Source: Clostridia bacterium
GTDB taxonomy: Bacteria; Bacillota; Clostridia; Christensenellales; Pumilibacteraceae
Assembly: GCA_900767465.1 (NCBI GenBank)
Contig: CAAGAW010000015.1
Location: 1 to 60,079, forward strand
DNA: 60,079 nt
Direction: 5' to 3'
In this document: positions 9,241-18,436 of the stretch, in pieces
How the letters are laid out: the number at the start of each line of letters is the position of its first letter
How positions within the stretch are numbered: position 1 is the stretch's first letter
The notes under the pieces: model-generated
What the model was told of the DNA's origin: nothing
The model's database searches: none
Seen by the model: only the letters and a program-made list of their open reading frames with translations
Made by a program: the position numbers and the translations under genes

Positions 9241-10512
9241 ATGTCGGCAATCGCGCTCGTCGGCGCACAATGGGGCGACGAAGGAAAAGGAAAAACGATA
9301 GACATTCTCGCAAGCAAAGCGGATATGGTCGTAAGGGCAATGGGCGGAAGCAACGCGGGACACACCGTCGTAACCGACGGAGTTACGTACAAACTTCATC
9401 TTATTCCGAGCGGCATACTCTATCCCGGCACCGTTTGCGTGATCGGAAACGGCACGGTTATTTCGCCCGCCGTTATACTCAAAGAAATCCGGGGTCTTAA
9501 AGATCACGGCGTGAGTATGGACGATCTTCGCATCGACGCCCGCGCGCACGTGATTCTTCCATATCACGTGGCAATGGACGAACTGAGCGAAAAATCGCTC
9601 GGGAAAGGCGACATCGGAACCACGAAAAACGGTATCGGTCCGTGCTATATGGACAAAGCCGAACGCACCGGAATCCGTATGTGCGACCTCGTAAAACCCG
9701 AAGTTTTCCGCGAGAAACTCGCCCGCAACGTAGCCGTTAAAAACAAGATTCTCGGCGCGCTTTACGGAGCGGAGCCTATGAACGCGGACAAAATTTTCGA
9801 CGAATACTCAGAATACGCGAAACTGCTCGCGCCGTACGTGTGCGATACTTCCGTTCTCGTTTACGACGCGATAAAAGCGGGCAAAAAGGTACTGTTCGAA
9901 GGAGCTCAGGGCGCGCTTTTGGATCTCGACGTAGGCACCTACCCGTTTGTGACCTCGTCGCACCCGACTTCGGGCGGGTTCTGCGTGGGTACAGGCATAG
10001 GTCCGACGCTTATCGACGACGTTATCGGCGTTTGCAAGTCGTACACCACCCGCGTGGGAAAAGGTCCCTTCCCGACCGAACTTCTTGACGAAATGGGCGA
10101 GCATATCCGCCGCACCGGATTCGAGTACGGCACGACTACGGGACGTCCCCGCCGTTGCGGCTGGCTGGACACCGTAATACTTCGTTTCGCCGTCCGCGTA
10201 AACGGTCTCACCGCGCTTGCCGTAAACAAACTCGACACGCTTACCGGAATCGACAAAATTAAAGTGTGCGTGGCGTACACCAAAAACGGCGAAAGAATCG
10301 AGAACTTCCCCACCGACATTTCCGATCTCGAGGGTTGCGAACCCGTTTACGTCGAAGTCGACGGCTGGAAAGAAAATATCGAGTCGGCGCGTTCGTACGA
10401 CGATCTCCCCGCCGCGGCAAAAGCGTATATCGGACTTATCGAGCGCGAGACGGGCGTTCCGGTAAAGATGATCGGCGTGGGACCCGATCGCGAACAAAAC
10501 ATCAACAAGTAA
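9241..10512 (+). CDS. purA: Adenylosuccinate synthetase
   Basis: 423-residue enzyme that joins IMP and aspartate using GTP, the first committed step to AMP, in the cytosol. The start is fixed by the AGGAGG ribosome binding site and the N-terminal P-loop GAQWGDEGKGK at residues 7-17, with the IMP-binding GGSNAGHTV at about 37-45. Later signatures GPCYMDKAERTGIR, GAQGALLDLDVGTYPFVTSS and GRPRRCGWLD are all present, so the protein is full length and apparently active. It stands alone, transcribed on the plus strand between the polysaccharide cluster and the carbohydrate locus, and ends in a bidirectional terminator. Confidence 0.98.
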   Translation: MSAIALVGAQWGDEGKGKTIDILASKADMVVRAMGGSNAGHTVVTDGVTYKLHLIPSGILYPGTVCVIGNGTVISPAVILKEIRGLKDHGVSMDDLRIDARAHVILPYHVAMDELSEKSLGKGDIGTTKNGIGPCYMDKAERTGIRMCDLVKPEVFREKLARNVAVKNKILGALYGAEPMNADKIFDEYSEYAKLLAPYVCDTSVLVYDAIKAGKKVLFEGAQGALLDLDVGTYPFVTSSHPTSGGFCVGTGIGPTLIDDVIGVCKSYTTRVGKGPFPTELLDEMGEHIRRTGFEYGTTTGRPRRCGWLDTVILRFAVRVNGLTALAVNKLDTLTGIDKIKVCVAYTKNGERIENFPTDISDLEGCEPVYVEVDGWKENIESARSYDDLPAAAKAYIGLIERETGVPVKMIGVGPDREQNINK

Positions 10513-10514
10513 CG

Positions 10515-10536
10515 AAAACGCGTATACGTATATACG
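10515..10536. repeat. AAAACGCGTATACG element after purA
   Basis: The element AAAACGCGTATACGTATA with an extra TACG directly follows the purA stop. Near-identical copies occur at 37139-37160 and 52057-52077, all at 3' ends of convergent gene pairs. Confidence 0.5.
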
Positions 10537-10546
10537 ATTTTACGAC

Positions 10547-10580
10547 AAAACGGCAATCCGTAAAAGGACTGCCGTTTTTC
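10547..10580. terminator. Bidirectional terminator between purA and GH112 gene
   Basis: Hairpin AAAACGGCAATCC / GGACTGCCGTTTTT with a 6-nt loop and one mismatch. T-tracts on both strands fit two convergent genes. Confidence 0.85.
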
Positions 10581-10612
10581 TTTATGCCGTTATTGTCCGG
10601 ACGCTAACCCGC

Positions 10613-12772
10613 CTATTTCCCGATCCAGCGGATCTCCATAGGTTTAAGATCGAGGGTCGTCTTCTTGCCGCCGAGGTCGTAAAAATCGGTTTTTTGCGGT
10701 TTGTCGGAATTGTTTACGATGGCGTATTTGCCGCTTGCGGGATAATAGTTACAATCGGTAAACACGTTAGTCGAGTATGCGACGTCAAGATCTTTGCCCG
10801 CCGTCCACACCATAGCCTTGTAAAGCAGTCGGGCGTTTGCGGGCGAATACGGAATACCGGTGATGTAGAAACTTCTGCCCTTGCCGTATTCGTTTACGGC
10901 GATTTTGACCTCGCCGACGTTTACGCTGCGTTTAAAGCGGTCGCTGAACCTGATATCGAGGACTTTTGTTCCTTTAAGCGCGTAAATATTCTTTTTGTCC
11001 TCGCCGTAGTCGATCTCGCCGAGTCCGTCGGTGATTTCGTGATTTACCTTTACGATATTGTACTTGTCCTCGCTGAGGGTGTAGCCGATCTCTTCGTCCA
11101 CGCCCATGACGTCGGACAGCTGGAAGTACTTGCCGCCGTGATTTACCGCGGTAGGCTCGCCTACTCCGATAAAGCCGCCGCCGTTATAAACGAACTTTCG
11201 GATAGCAGTCGTAAGGCGCGGGTCCTTCCACCTTTCGCCGCCCGAAAACGCGGTGTAAGCGTCGCCGACGTTGATAATCACGTCCACGTCCGAGGGAACG
11301 CCGCCTTCGATTACCTCGTCGAACGACAGGAATTCCACGTCCACGGGAAGTCCGGAAAGCGATTCGAGAACGCCCTGATACGAATATATCTGCTGATACC
11401 AAAGCTCGTGCGCTACCATGTGACTTTGCCACGAGCGGAGTTTACCCCACTCGTTAAGCACCGCGACTTTGAGCGTGCAATACGGCTTTTTATTGTCGAG
11501 AGCATCGTAAATCGTACGGAACTCGTCGGTAATTTCGGTAACTCTGTCGATAAACGACGGGAATTTCGCCGCGAGCGAAAGATACCCGCCGAATCCCATA
11601 CGGTCAAGCGGCTTGCGCATCATCGCGCGACGGGCGGTAACCCAGTTGCGGTTAAGTTCGGCAACCGCGTTTTCCTCGTTGCCGTCGAAGAACGTGTCGG
11701 GGAAGAAGTACGGCAAAAATCTGCCTTCGCGGTACCTGACGTGCGGAATTTCGGAAAGCATGCGGACGGTTACGCCGCCGCCTACCGACCCGACTACCGC
11801 GTCGAGATTCATATCCTTGAAATATTTGCCGTACGGCTCCGCGCCGATCCAGTCGTCGCCGAGGAACATCATCGCTTCTTTGCCGCTCTCGTGGACTATA
11901 TCGACGAGTTCGCGGACGGTTTTGCTCACGAAACGGCACACAAGGTCGAGAAAATCGAGGAACTTTTTCGTCGGGGTGCGGAAGGGATTATTATACGCGC
12001 CGCCGTCGATAATATCTTCGGCTTTGAGTTCGTAGCCGTACTCTTCGCGGAACTTTTCGAGCATTGCGGGGCTTGCCGCAAGCGAATAACCGAACCAGTC
12101 CACGTACTTTTCCTTGCCCTTCTCGTTAAAAATCAGCGTGAACTGATAAAGGAAAGTCGTAAAACGCACGACGTTCGTTTCGGGATGAGCGGCGCACCAC
12201 TCGCGCGCGAATCTTTTGATATATCCGGCGGTCTCGGGGTACGCGGGATCGTACATGCGCTGCCGCGGGCAAGTCCAGCCGTTGGTAAGGTAGTTGTAAA
12301 TCTGAACGGGGTGCCAGATTATGCGCGCCATAAAATCCACGGTGTACTCGTGCATAAATTCGGGATTTACGACGGTAACCGTTCCTTTTTCGGGGTCGGC
12401 GGAAAATTCGACCTCTTTTCCGGTCGTACGGTCGATAACCTGCCAGTATTTAAGGTTTTCCCAGTCGGGCATAACCTGATCGGCGAAATAACCGACCATC
12501 GGGTCGAGCGTGAGCGTTTCGCCGGTTGCGATCGTTCTCTCGCCCATGAGGAACGTGCGGTGAACTTCGCCCTCGTGAGCCTCCGCCCACGAGTTGTCGC
12601 CGCGAACCACGAAATAGGTATTATAAACCTTATCCGCGAGTTCGGACACGTTTTTCGGCAAAACGGTTCCGTCGCAGTCGCGAACGGCGTCCGCGCCCCA
12701 TTTGGCCGCGATGATCTTGGTGCCTTCGACGAAACTCTCGTCGGTAGGGATAGTAACTCTGCCTTTTGACAT
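10613..12772 (-). CDS. GH112 galactosyl-hexosamine/rhamnose phosphorylase
   Basis: 719 residues. The N-terminus GRVTIPTDESFVEGTK and the WGADAVRDCDGT block are typical of GH112, enzymes that phosphorolyse beta-galactosides such as lacto-N-biose, galacto-N-biose or Gal-beta-1,4-Rha to galactose 1-phosphate. The LGDDWIGAEPYG segment near residue 310 corresponds to the region with the catalytic acid. No signal peptide, so it acts in the cytosol on imported disaccharide. Start chosen at 12772 (GGAG 8 nt upstream, matching the family N-terminus) rather than an in-frame ATG at 12814. Two tandem promoters precede it. Substrate within the family cannot be told from sequence alone. Confidence 0.9.
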   Translation of the reverse strand: MSKGRVTIPTDESFVEGTKIIAAKWGADAVRDCDGTVLPKNVSELADKVYNTYFVVRGDNSWAEAHEGEVHRTFLMGERTIATGETLTLDPMVGYFADQVMPDWENLKYWQVIDRTTGKEVEFSADPEKGTVTVVNPEFMHEYTVDFMARIIWHPVQIYNYLTNGWTCPRQRMYDPAYPETAGYIKRFAREWCAAHPETNVVRFTTFLYQFTLIFNEKGKEKYVDWFGYSLAASPAMLEKFREEYGYELKAEDIIDGGAYNNPFRTPTKKFLDFLDLVCRFVSKTVRELVDIVHESGKEAMMFLGDDWIGAEPYGKYFKDMNLDAVVGSVGGGVTVRMLSEIPHVRYREGRFLPYFFPDTFFDGNEENAVAELNRNWVTARRAMMRKPLDRMGFGGYLSLAAKFPSFIDRVTEITDEFRTIYDALDNKKPYCTLKVAVLNEWGKLRSWQSHMVAHELWYQQIYSYQGVLESLSGLPVDVEFLSFDEVIEGGVPSDVDVIINVGDAYTAFSGGERWKDPRLTTAIRKFVYNGGGFIGVGEPTAVNHGGKYFQLSDVMGVDEEIGYTLSEDKYNIVKVNHEITDGLGEIDYGEDKKNIYALKGTKVLDIRFSDRFKRSVNVGEVKIAVNEYGKGRSFYITGIPYSPANARLLYKAMVWTAGKDLDVAYSTNVFTDCNYYPASGKYAIVNNSDKPQKTDFYDLGGKKTTLDLKPMEIRWIGK

Positions 12773-12831
12773 AATATTTTCTCCGTCTTTTCTATTTTTA
12801 TCGACTCGCGACATATAAATCGCTCTTTACG

Positions 12832-12861
12832 ATTATACCATTAAACGCGGCGTTTTTGCAA
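12832..12861 (-). promoter_or_regulatory. Proximal promoter of the GH112 gene
   Basis: Minus strand TTGCAA (12861-12856), 18 bp, TATAAT (12837-12832) with an extended TGG before the -10. It shares the 13-bp context ATGGTATAATCGT with the distal promoter 84 bp upstream. Confidence 0.6.
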
Positions 12862-12915
12862 CAAAGAAACGGGATAAAAATCCGTACTCTTTGCGCTAAG
12901 ACCCATACTTAAACG

Positions 12916-12944
12916 ATTATACCATAAAAATCGGGACAAGTCAA
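12916..12944 (-). promoter_or_regulatory. Distal promoter of the GH112 gene
   Basis: Minus strand TTGACT (12944-12939), 17 bp, TATAAT (12921-12916) with TGG extension. Together with the proximal copy it gives a tandem pair in the 223-bp gap 12773-12995, which holds nothing else recognisable. Confidence 0.75.
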
Positions 12945-12995
12945 CGGTATAATTCTTTCGTTTGTTATTACTTTACTATGTATTATTGTTCGTAG

Positions 12996-15206
12996 TTATT
13001 TTCTCGTCGGGCGACTTACGGTTACCGTCTCGCCCGCGGGAACGGAAATTCTTTCTCCGAAAGCGACAACTTCGACGGCGCGATCGGAATACACGCGGAC
13101 GGTATCGGTAAGCGTTGCGCGCGGCGTGATTTCGCCGCGATCGAACCGACAGTTATACGTAAGAATTTCGCCGTTTTCGATATGTACGAAGGCGGTGAAT
13201 CCGATTTCGCCGAGGCATTTGTAATGTTCGTAAACGTCGCTGTCGCAGCACGCGCCGTAGTCCCTTCCGGTAGTCCTGCCGACACGAGGATCGCCGTAAC
13301 CGGTGGAGACGATATTCGTATCCGCCCGCCACCACTGCGAAATCATCGGAATATATTGTTCGCCGACGATGCGCGGAGTGAGTTGCCACTCTTTTCCGCT
13401 CTCGCCGCGCTCGAAAACGTTCGCGTCCACGCACGGATCGATTACAAACGCCCAGCGGACTTTGCCGGTGCGAATATCGGTAGTCTGCAAGCACGCGCCC
13501 AGCGTATCGAACGCTTCGCGAAGGTATTTTGCATCGTTCGTCGCGAGGTAAAGATAATATTCGGCGTACGTTTTCCAACTCGTCCACCCGTGCGGAGCGG
13601 TAGTCATATTGCGGGAAGTAAGCACGTCGTAATGCGCCTCCCAGTGCCGGAGCGTCGCGCCGCGCGAACGGCAATCTGGAATATTGCTGAGTTCGAGGCA
13701 ACGATGCTGCGCCAGAACCTCTTCGGCTGCGGCAACGTACGATTTTCTCTCGGCGGGAACTTTAAGCCCGATAAGCGCGAGTTGCAACGCCTCGCAGGTA
13801 ATCATACCGTCCTCGAAAGTGTGTTCGCCTTCCGTGCCGATATTCGTTTTAAGCGCGCGGAGGTTTTCGGCGGCGCGGCGGGCGGAATCAGAGTATTTGC
13901 TTCCGTCCTCGCCGTTGCGGACAAGTTCGTCCGCAAGTTCGATAAGCGATTTTGCGGGATAAATCACGCAGGTGTAATGCACGCCGCGACAATAGTACGC
14001 GCCGTCGCTCCCTTGCGAATCGACGACGCGATCGGCAAGGTTTTTTGCGACGGTAAGATAGCGTTTGATCCTCGTCGCGCGGTGCGCAAGTACCAGAATC
14101 GATACTACGGTAGAAATATTTTGTATTCTCTCCGGATTCGCGGCGGGAACGAAAGCCGTTTCGTCCGGTGTTAAGGATACCGACAAAAACTTATCGAGTC
14201 GCTTTATCGCTTCGGCTTTTACGTCCTCGTCCTCTACCCGCGCAAGGTAGGAAAAAATCGGGAAAAATCCGTAATAAGTCTCGCAATTCGTGGAAGAAAA
14301 CTCTTCGCGGTCGAGCGCGCTTTTCGCCGCGGCTTTAAGATAGTAATCGGACGACGGGCGCACGTAAACGCACGCTTCGGCGCGGCGGATACCGTTGCCG
14401 TAACCTATTTTATATAATCCCGTTTCGGTGAGGGGATTGTCCGCGCCGATCGGTTTTCCGCTTGGCGAAACGACGGAAATTTCCCGATTATCGCCATTAA
14501 ATTCTATTTTTTCGCCCTCTTCGAGCGTCCATTTTTTAAGCCGCAAAAGCGACAGCCCGAGCGTTTTTTCGTAGAACGCGCGAAGTTCGTTTTCGTCCGC
14601 GCAAACCGAAACCGAAAACTTCCACTCCCGCGTTTCGTGCGGCTTTACGGGCAGGTACGCGGGATGGCGGTCGGGTTGCGGCAAGGCGTTAAGAAGGTCG
14701 ATCGTCGCGGTGTAAATGCGATGACCGGGATCGTCGAAATTTTTGGGATCGTAATATACGCGGTTGTAGGAATTGCGCCACGAAGAAACGGCGTCGCCCG
14801 CAACTGCGAGCATAACTCCGTCCGTGCGGCGGAAATATCCCCAAAAATGCGTTTTTTCGCACCGCATAAAGGTCGGATAGAACTGCGCGTTCCATTCGGG
14901 GTAGGATTTCATATAGCAGTCCACGCCCGTGCGGATCGAAAACTTTTCGGGCTTGAAACAGTCTTTCCCCGCCGTAACGGACACGACCGCGTCGATCCCC
15001 TCGTCGCGATCGGCGAGTTTAACGCGGATCTTCGCGCCTTTATATTCCGTTTCGTACGCGTCGCCTTTGCGGCAAAGCGTAAGATCACGCTCGGTTCCGT
15101 TTTCGGTGACAGTGAGCGCGGGCGCGTATTCGTCCGTGCGGACGGGAACGAGACATGATCCGATTTTTATTTTATCGGGCGTTTTTTTATCATTCAGGCA
15201 AAGCAT
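12996..15206 (-). CDS. Unassigned large protein, possible (alpha/alpha)6-type glycan-active enzyme
   Basis: 736 residues, no signal peptide, so cytosolic. An N-terminal beta-rich region (~1-290) is followed by a helical region (~290-640) with repeated Trp/Tyr/Gly-rich turns such as NCETYYGFFP, AYYCRGVHYTC, RHWEAHYDV and MTTAPHGWTSWKTYAEYY, a pattern expected of six-hairpin (alpha/alpha)6 glycosidases or lyases. A short beta-rich tail ends the protein. I do not recognise the family. It lies between the transporter operon and the GH112 gene, on the same strand, so an intracellular role in breaking down the imported glycan is inferred. The ribosome binding site is weak (AAGG, 11 nt). Confidence 0.6.
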   Translation of the reverse strand: MLCLNDKKTPDKIKIGSCLVPVRTDEYAPALTVTENGTERDLTLCRKGDAYETEYKGAKIRVKLADRDEGIDAVVSVTAGKDCFKPEKFSIRTGVDCYMKSYPEWNAQFYPTFMRCEKTHFWGYFRRTDGVMLAVAGDAVSSWRNSYNRVYYDPKNFDDPGHRIYTATIDLLNALPQPDRHPAYLPVKPHETREWKFSVSVCADENELRAFYEKTLGLSLLRLKKWTLEEGEKIEFNGDNREISVVSPSGKPIGADNPLTETGLYKIGYGNGIRRAEACVYVRPSSDYYLKAAAKSALDREEFSSTNCETYYGFFPIFSYLARVEDEDVKAEAIKRLDKFLSVSLTPDETAFVPAANPERIQNISTVVSILVLAHRATRIKRYLTVAKNLADRVVDSQGSDGAYYCRGVHYTCVIYPAKSLIELADELVRNGEDGSKYSDSARRAAENLRALKTNIGTEGEHTFEDGMITCEALQLALIGLKVPAERKSYVAAAEEVLAQHRCLELSNIPDCRSRGATLRHWEAHYDVLTSRNMTTAPHGWTSWKTYAEYYLYLATNDAKYLREAFDTLGACLQTTDIRTGKVRWAFVIDPCVDANVFERGESGKEWQLTPRIVGEQYIPMISQWWRADTNIVSTGYGDPRVGRTTGRDYGACCDSDVYEHYKCLGEIGFTAFVHIENGEILTYNCRFDRGEITPRATLTDTVRVYSDRAVEVVAFGERISVPAGETVTVSRPTRK

Positions 15207-15228
15207 TATAAAGTAAACCTTGTTTCGT

Positions 15229-15267
15229 CATAAAGCCGCTCCGGTAACGTTTTCCGCCGGAAGCGGC
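15229..15267 (-). terminator. Terminator-like hairpin after the transporter operon
   Basis: Minus strand GCCGCTTCCGG / CCGGAGCGGC with one bulged T and a 12-nt loop, then only TTTAT. It could attenuate rather than fully stop transcription into the 15206 gene. Confidence 0.5.
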
Positions 15268-15274
15268 GATAGTT

Positions 15275-16423
15275 TCAGTCGAATATTTTAAGTTGTCCGG
15301 GCGCGAGCCAGTCGGTAAATCCGTCCTTTTCGCGACTGACTTTTATTTTGACGGGAAGTTCGCGGTGTCCGTTTACGAGCATAAAGCGTTTGCCTTTCTT
15401 TCCCGCGAACACGGCTAAAAGCGTCGGGGCTTCGGGCGTGATTATAAACTCGATTTTGTCGATTCCTTCGTCGCCGGGTTTAAACACCGGAAAGCCGCCG
15501 TATTCTCTGCCGACGGCGTACGTTTTTACGTAGTCGTAATCCTCGAGCGCGGGCGCAAAGAACTTCATAAACGTGCGGTTTTCGCGCGAAAGCCAGCCGA
15601 AAGTTTCGGTGCGCTCGTTGAACAGATCGATCGGCGGTACGCGGAAACTGCCGTCGGGACGGTTGCGCTCGTACACGAAAAACCACAGTATTCCGGTTAC
15701 TCCCGCGGCGGTCGCGGTGGAAATCTGCCAGCGTATATCGTCCTCGGTCGGCGGGCGCAGACTCCAGTGTCCGACCGACAAAAGCGTGGTAAAGAACGGA
15801 ATACCGTTTTTGCGCGCTACCTCGCCGAAAACGCGCAGATTCTCGAAATAAAGTTCGGTGTATTCGTCGCGGTCGAAATATGCGCACTGCCCGTAATAGT
15901 CGTAACAAAGCATTTCGATACCCGCTTCCTTTACGACTTTGTCGAGAAGTTCGCCGTACTTTTCCGGTTCGACTCCGAGCCACTCTTTAAAGTTCGGTTC
16001 TTTCCAGATCGGCAGAAAATTCACGAACGGATGAAGATGCGGAGCGGCGGCTTTTACGAGTTTATACGCTTTTATCATATCCGGCATTTGCTTTGCGCCC
16101 GGCTCGTCGCCGACGTGGAATCCGTAAACGGCGGGGTGCGCGGCAAAGTCCGCCGCCGCGGCGTTCATACCCTTGATAAACTCTTCTTCGCCGCGCTCGG
16201 TAAGTCTTGTCCAACGGGCGCGGGCGTCGCACACGATAACCTTCATATTCCTTTCCGAAAGAAGGTCGAGGTGGCGCAAAAACTCCGCTTTGTCGTGCTT
16301 TTCGGGATCGTATTCGCAACTCATGACGAGGTTGAATCCGAGATCGGCAAAGTCTTTTGCCATTACTTCGGGGTCGTATTCGCCGGTGTTATAATAGTTC
16401 CAGAGTCCTGTGGCGTATTTCAT
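15275..16423 (-). CDS. TIM-barrel glycoside-hydrolase-like protein
   Basis: 382 residues without a signal peptide. The order of short motifs suits a clan GH-A type (beta/alpha)8 barrel: an early GFNLVMSCEYDPE strand, GFHVGDEPG near residue 102 (candidate acid/base Glu after beta-strand 4), MLCYDYYGQCAYF, and ILWFFVYERN near residue 253. A small C-terminal beta domain (PTLLAVFAGKKGKRFMLVNG) follows, as in GH42-like or GH5-like enzymes. No exact family is recognised. It is the last gene of the six-gene transporter operon, 12 bp after the DUF4838 gene. Confidence 0.6.
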   Translation of the reverse strand: MKYATGLWNYYNTGEYDPEVMAKDFADLGFNLVMSCEYDPEKHDKAEFLRHLDLLSERNMKVIVCDARARWTRLTERGEEEFIKGMNAAAADFAAHPAVYGFHVGDEPGAKQMPDMIKAYKLVKAAAPHLHPFVNFLPIWKEPNFKEWLGVEPEKYGELLDKVVKEAGIEMLCYDYYGQCAYFDRDEYTELYFENLRVFGEVARKNGIPFFTTLLSVGHWSLRPPTEDDIRWQISTATAAGVTGILWFFVYERNRPDGSFRVPPIDLFNERTETFGWLSRENRTFMKFFAPALEDYDYVKTYAVGREYGGFPVFKPGDEGIDKIEFIITPEAPTLLAVFAGKKGKRFMLVNGHRELPVKIKVSREKDGFTDWLAPGQLKIFD

Positions 16424-16435
16424 TTCAGTCTCCTT

Positions 16436-18427
16436 TCAGCCTTTTCTGCGAAGTTCGTCGATAAACGAACCCACGCCGCCGCCCTCGCGGTGACAACTGG
16501 CGTTAAGCGTTTTAAGATCCGCTTCCCACTCGTCGATAGCCTTGTCGTAATCGGGCGAATAAATATTGTAGTAACTTTCGTAATTAGACAAAACGATATA
16601 GCGCACGCAAACGCTTTCGCGAAGGACGCGGTTTTTAAGCCGCTCGCGCTGTTCGGCGTCCTCGATTTCGTCGTACGTCGCCGAAGCCTTACCGAGAAGA
16701 TCGAGAGCCTTTTCGAGAACGGCTCTGCTCCACGTTTTTGCGGTCTGGTAGGACGGCGTATCGGTAGAATACATACCCATATGGAAATTGCCTGCCTGCT
16801 CGACGTTGACTGCGGCAAGGTGAGAACGCATAAGATTAAGGTATTCTTTTACGTACGGCGCGCCCGTTTTATAAAACGCGTTCATAAAGTCGTCGATGAG
16901 TTTTTCCTGATCGGCGTAAACGTTCCAGAGAATCTTCGAATTGAGGTACACGTTAAGGTCGCTCATCGAAGCGAGACCCGAACCGGTAGTGTACTGCAAC
17001 ATCATATTTACAACGCCGTCCTCGTAATAACGGATCGTCTCGTCCTGCATGGTGCCGAAGTTATCGAAAAACTGATAATACGCGCTGTAATTCGTACGGT
17101 ATTCCCACGTCATAAGCCGATCGGTGAGATCCGTCCACTTTTCGTAATTTTCGGCGTAACGCTTGTTTATCGAACAGGTTTTGTCGAGAAGATTGTGGTA
17201 ATAACAACGCTGAATCGGCGCGTAACGAACGTATAATTTTTCGTGCGGAACGACCGTTTCGTCGATGGGAACGTATTTGCCGTTTTCCTTCTGCTCTTTT
17301 ACGGGCGCGTTGATGCTATCGTGATACACGAACGTAACGTATTTAAGGTCGCGATCGGGGTAGTTTTGTTCTCTCCACGGCTCGATACGCTTGATAAGTT
17401 CGTTGACGAAACGAATAAGCGTACCCGAAACGCCGTACTTGGTGCGGCTATCCTTACAGGAAAGTCCGAAGAAACTCTCGCCGGTGCGTTCGCAGTTGCA
17501 CATTACGCCCATATCCTCTTCGGCGATGTTTACGTAGATCCCCTCGGGATGCTCGGTTATGATTTTTTTGAGGTTTTCGGTCGCGACGTCAAGCAGTACC
17601 GAGTTGGTAAGACACCATTGAAGGCGGGATCCCGAAGCGTTGGAAAACCATTCGTAACGGTAGTCCTCTTTCGCGACGTCCGGATAATGCTCGGCGTAGT
17701 ACGCTTCGTAATCGGCGTAATCGACTATATGGAGAAAACTTTCGCAATGCATGCCCATCCACTCGTCGGTTGCGCTTCCGCCGTAACGGGACGAAAGCTT
17801 CATATTCTTCATGCGCAACTTCGCTTGGAGTTCCTGATTGTAGTCGAGCGGACCGTCGAGGAATCTCCCCTCGAAAGACGGCGCGTCCGTAAAGTCGAGA
17901 TCGGGAAGGTACGCGGTGGGTTTTACGTCGAGCGCGATTTCGTCTACGGCGTAACACTCGTACCCGAATCCGCGGTGAAGGAACTCGTAAACGCCGTACA
18001 TAACGCCGCGATCCTCGTACGCTTTGATGAGTATCGTATTGCCGCGACGGGCGATTTTGTAGCCGTCGAGGTTTACTTCCGCTTTGGTAACGGTAAGCCC
18101 GCCTGCCATGGTCGTGTCGCCGAGCGAAACGTACTTTGCGTTTTCGTCGAGCGCGGTTCCGTTATCCACGACGATTTCCATTTGCGCGCCGGTAGATCGG
18201 GTAAAGTAACGGTTGAGTTCGCTTGCCGCGTACAGCACGCAATCGCTTGCCGCGGCGGGAACGACGATTTTATAATCGGTTTCGCCGTTTTGCGCCATAA
18301 CGGTATCGGTAAACTTCGTAACTTCTTCGGCGGGCGCGGGGGTGTCGGGTTTATTACCGCACCCGAACGCCGTCGAAAACGTAAGCGCAAAGCAAAGCAA
18401 TAAAGCGATTATTCTTTTTGATTTCAT
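16436..18427 (-). CDS. DUF4838 lipoprotein, alpha-glucuronidase-like N-terminus
   Basis: 663 residues. Signal peptide with lipobox AFGC (Cys23), so it is tethered outside the membrane. Residues ~45-150 (AASELNRYFTRSTGAQMEIV, then GVMYGVYEFLHRGFGYECYA) match the N-terminal domain shared by alpha-glucuronidases and hexosaminidases. The following ~450 residues, with NIAEEDMGVMCNC and FVNELIKRIEPW, fit DUF4838. This family is linked to glycan metabolism but lacks an assigned reaction. It lies 9 bp after the secreted modular protein and 12 bp before the TIM-barrel gene in the operon, so it probably processes or binds the glycan at the surface. Confidence 0.8.
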   Translation of the reverse strand: MKSKRIIALLLCFALTFSTAFGCGNKPDTPAPAEEVTKFTDTVMAQNGETDYKIVVPAAASDCVLYAASELNRYFTRSTGAQMEIVVDNGTALDENAKYVSLGDTTMAGGLTVTKAEVNLDGYKIARRGNTILIKAYEDRGVMYGVYEFLHRGFGYECYAVDEIALDVKPTAYLPDLDFTDAPSFEGRFLDGPLDYNQELQAKLRMKNMKLSSRYGGSATDEWMGMHCESFLHIVDYADYEAYYAEHYPDVAKEDYRYEWFSNASGSRLQWCLTNSVLLDVATENLKKIITEHPEGIYVNIAEEDMGVMCNCERTGESFFGLSCKDSRTKYGVSGTLIRFVNELIKRIEPWREQNYPDRDLKYVTFVYHDSINAPVKEQKENGKYVPIDETVVPHEKLYVRYAPIQRCYYHNLLDKTCSINKRYAENYEKWTDLTDRLMTWEYRTNYSAYYQFFDNFGTMQDETIRYYEDGVVNMMLQYTTGSGLASMSDLNVYLNSKILWNVYADQEKLIDDFMNAFYKTGAPYVKEYLNLMRSHLAAVNVEQAGNFHMGMYSTDTPSYQTAKTWSRAVLEKALDLLGKASATYDEIEDAEQRERLKNRVLRESVCVRYIVLSNYESYYNIYSPDYDKAIDEWEADLKTLNASCHREGGGVGSFIDELRRKG

Positions 18428-18436
18428 AATTACCTC

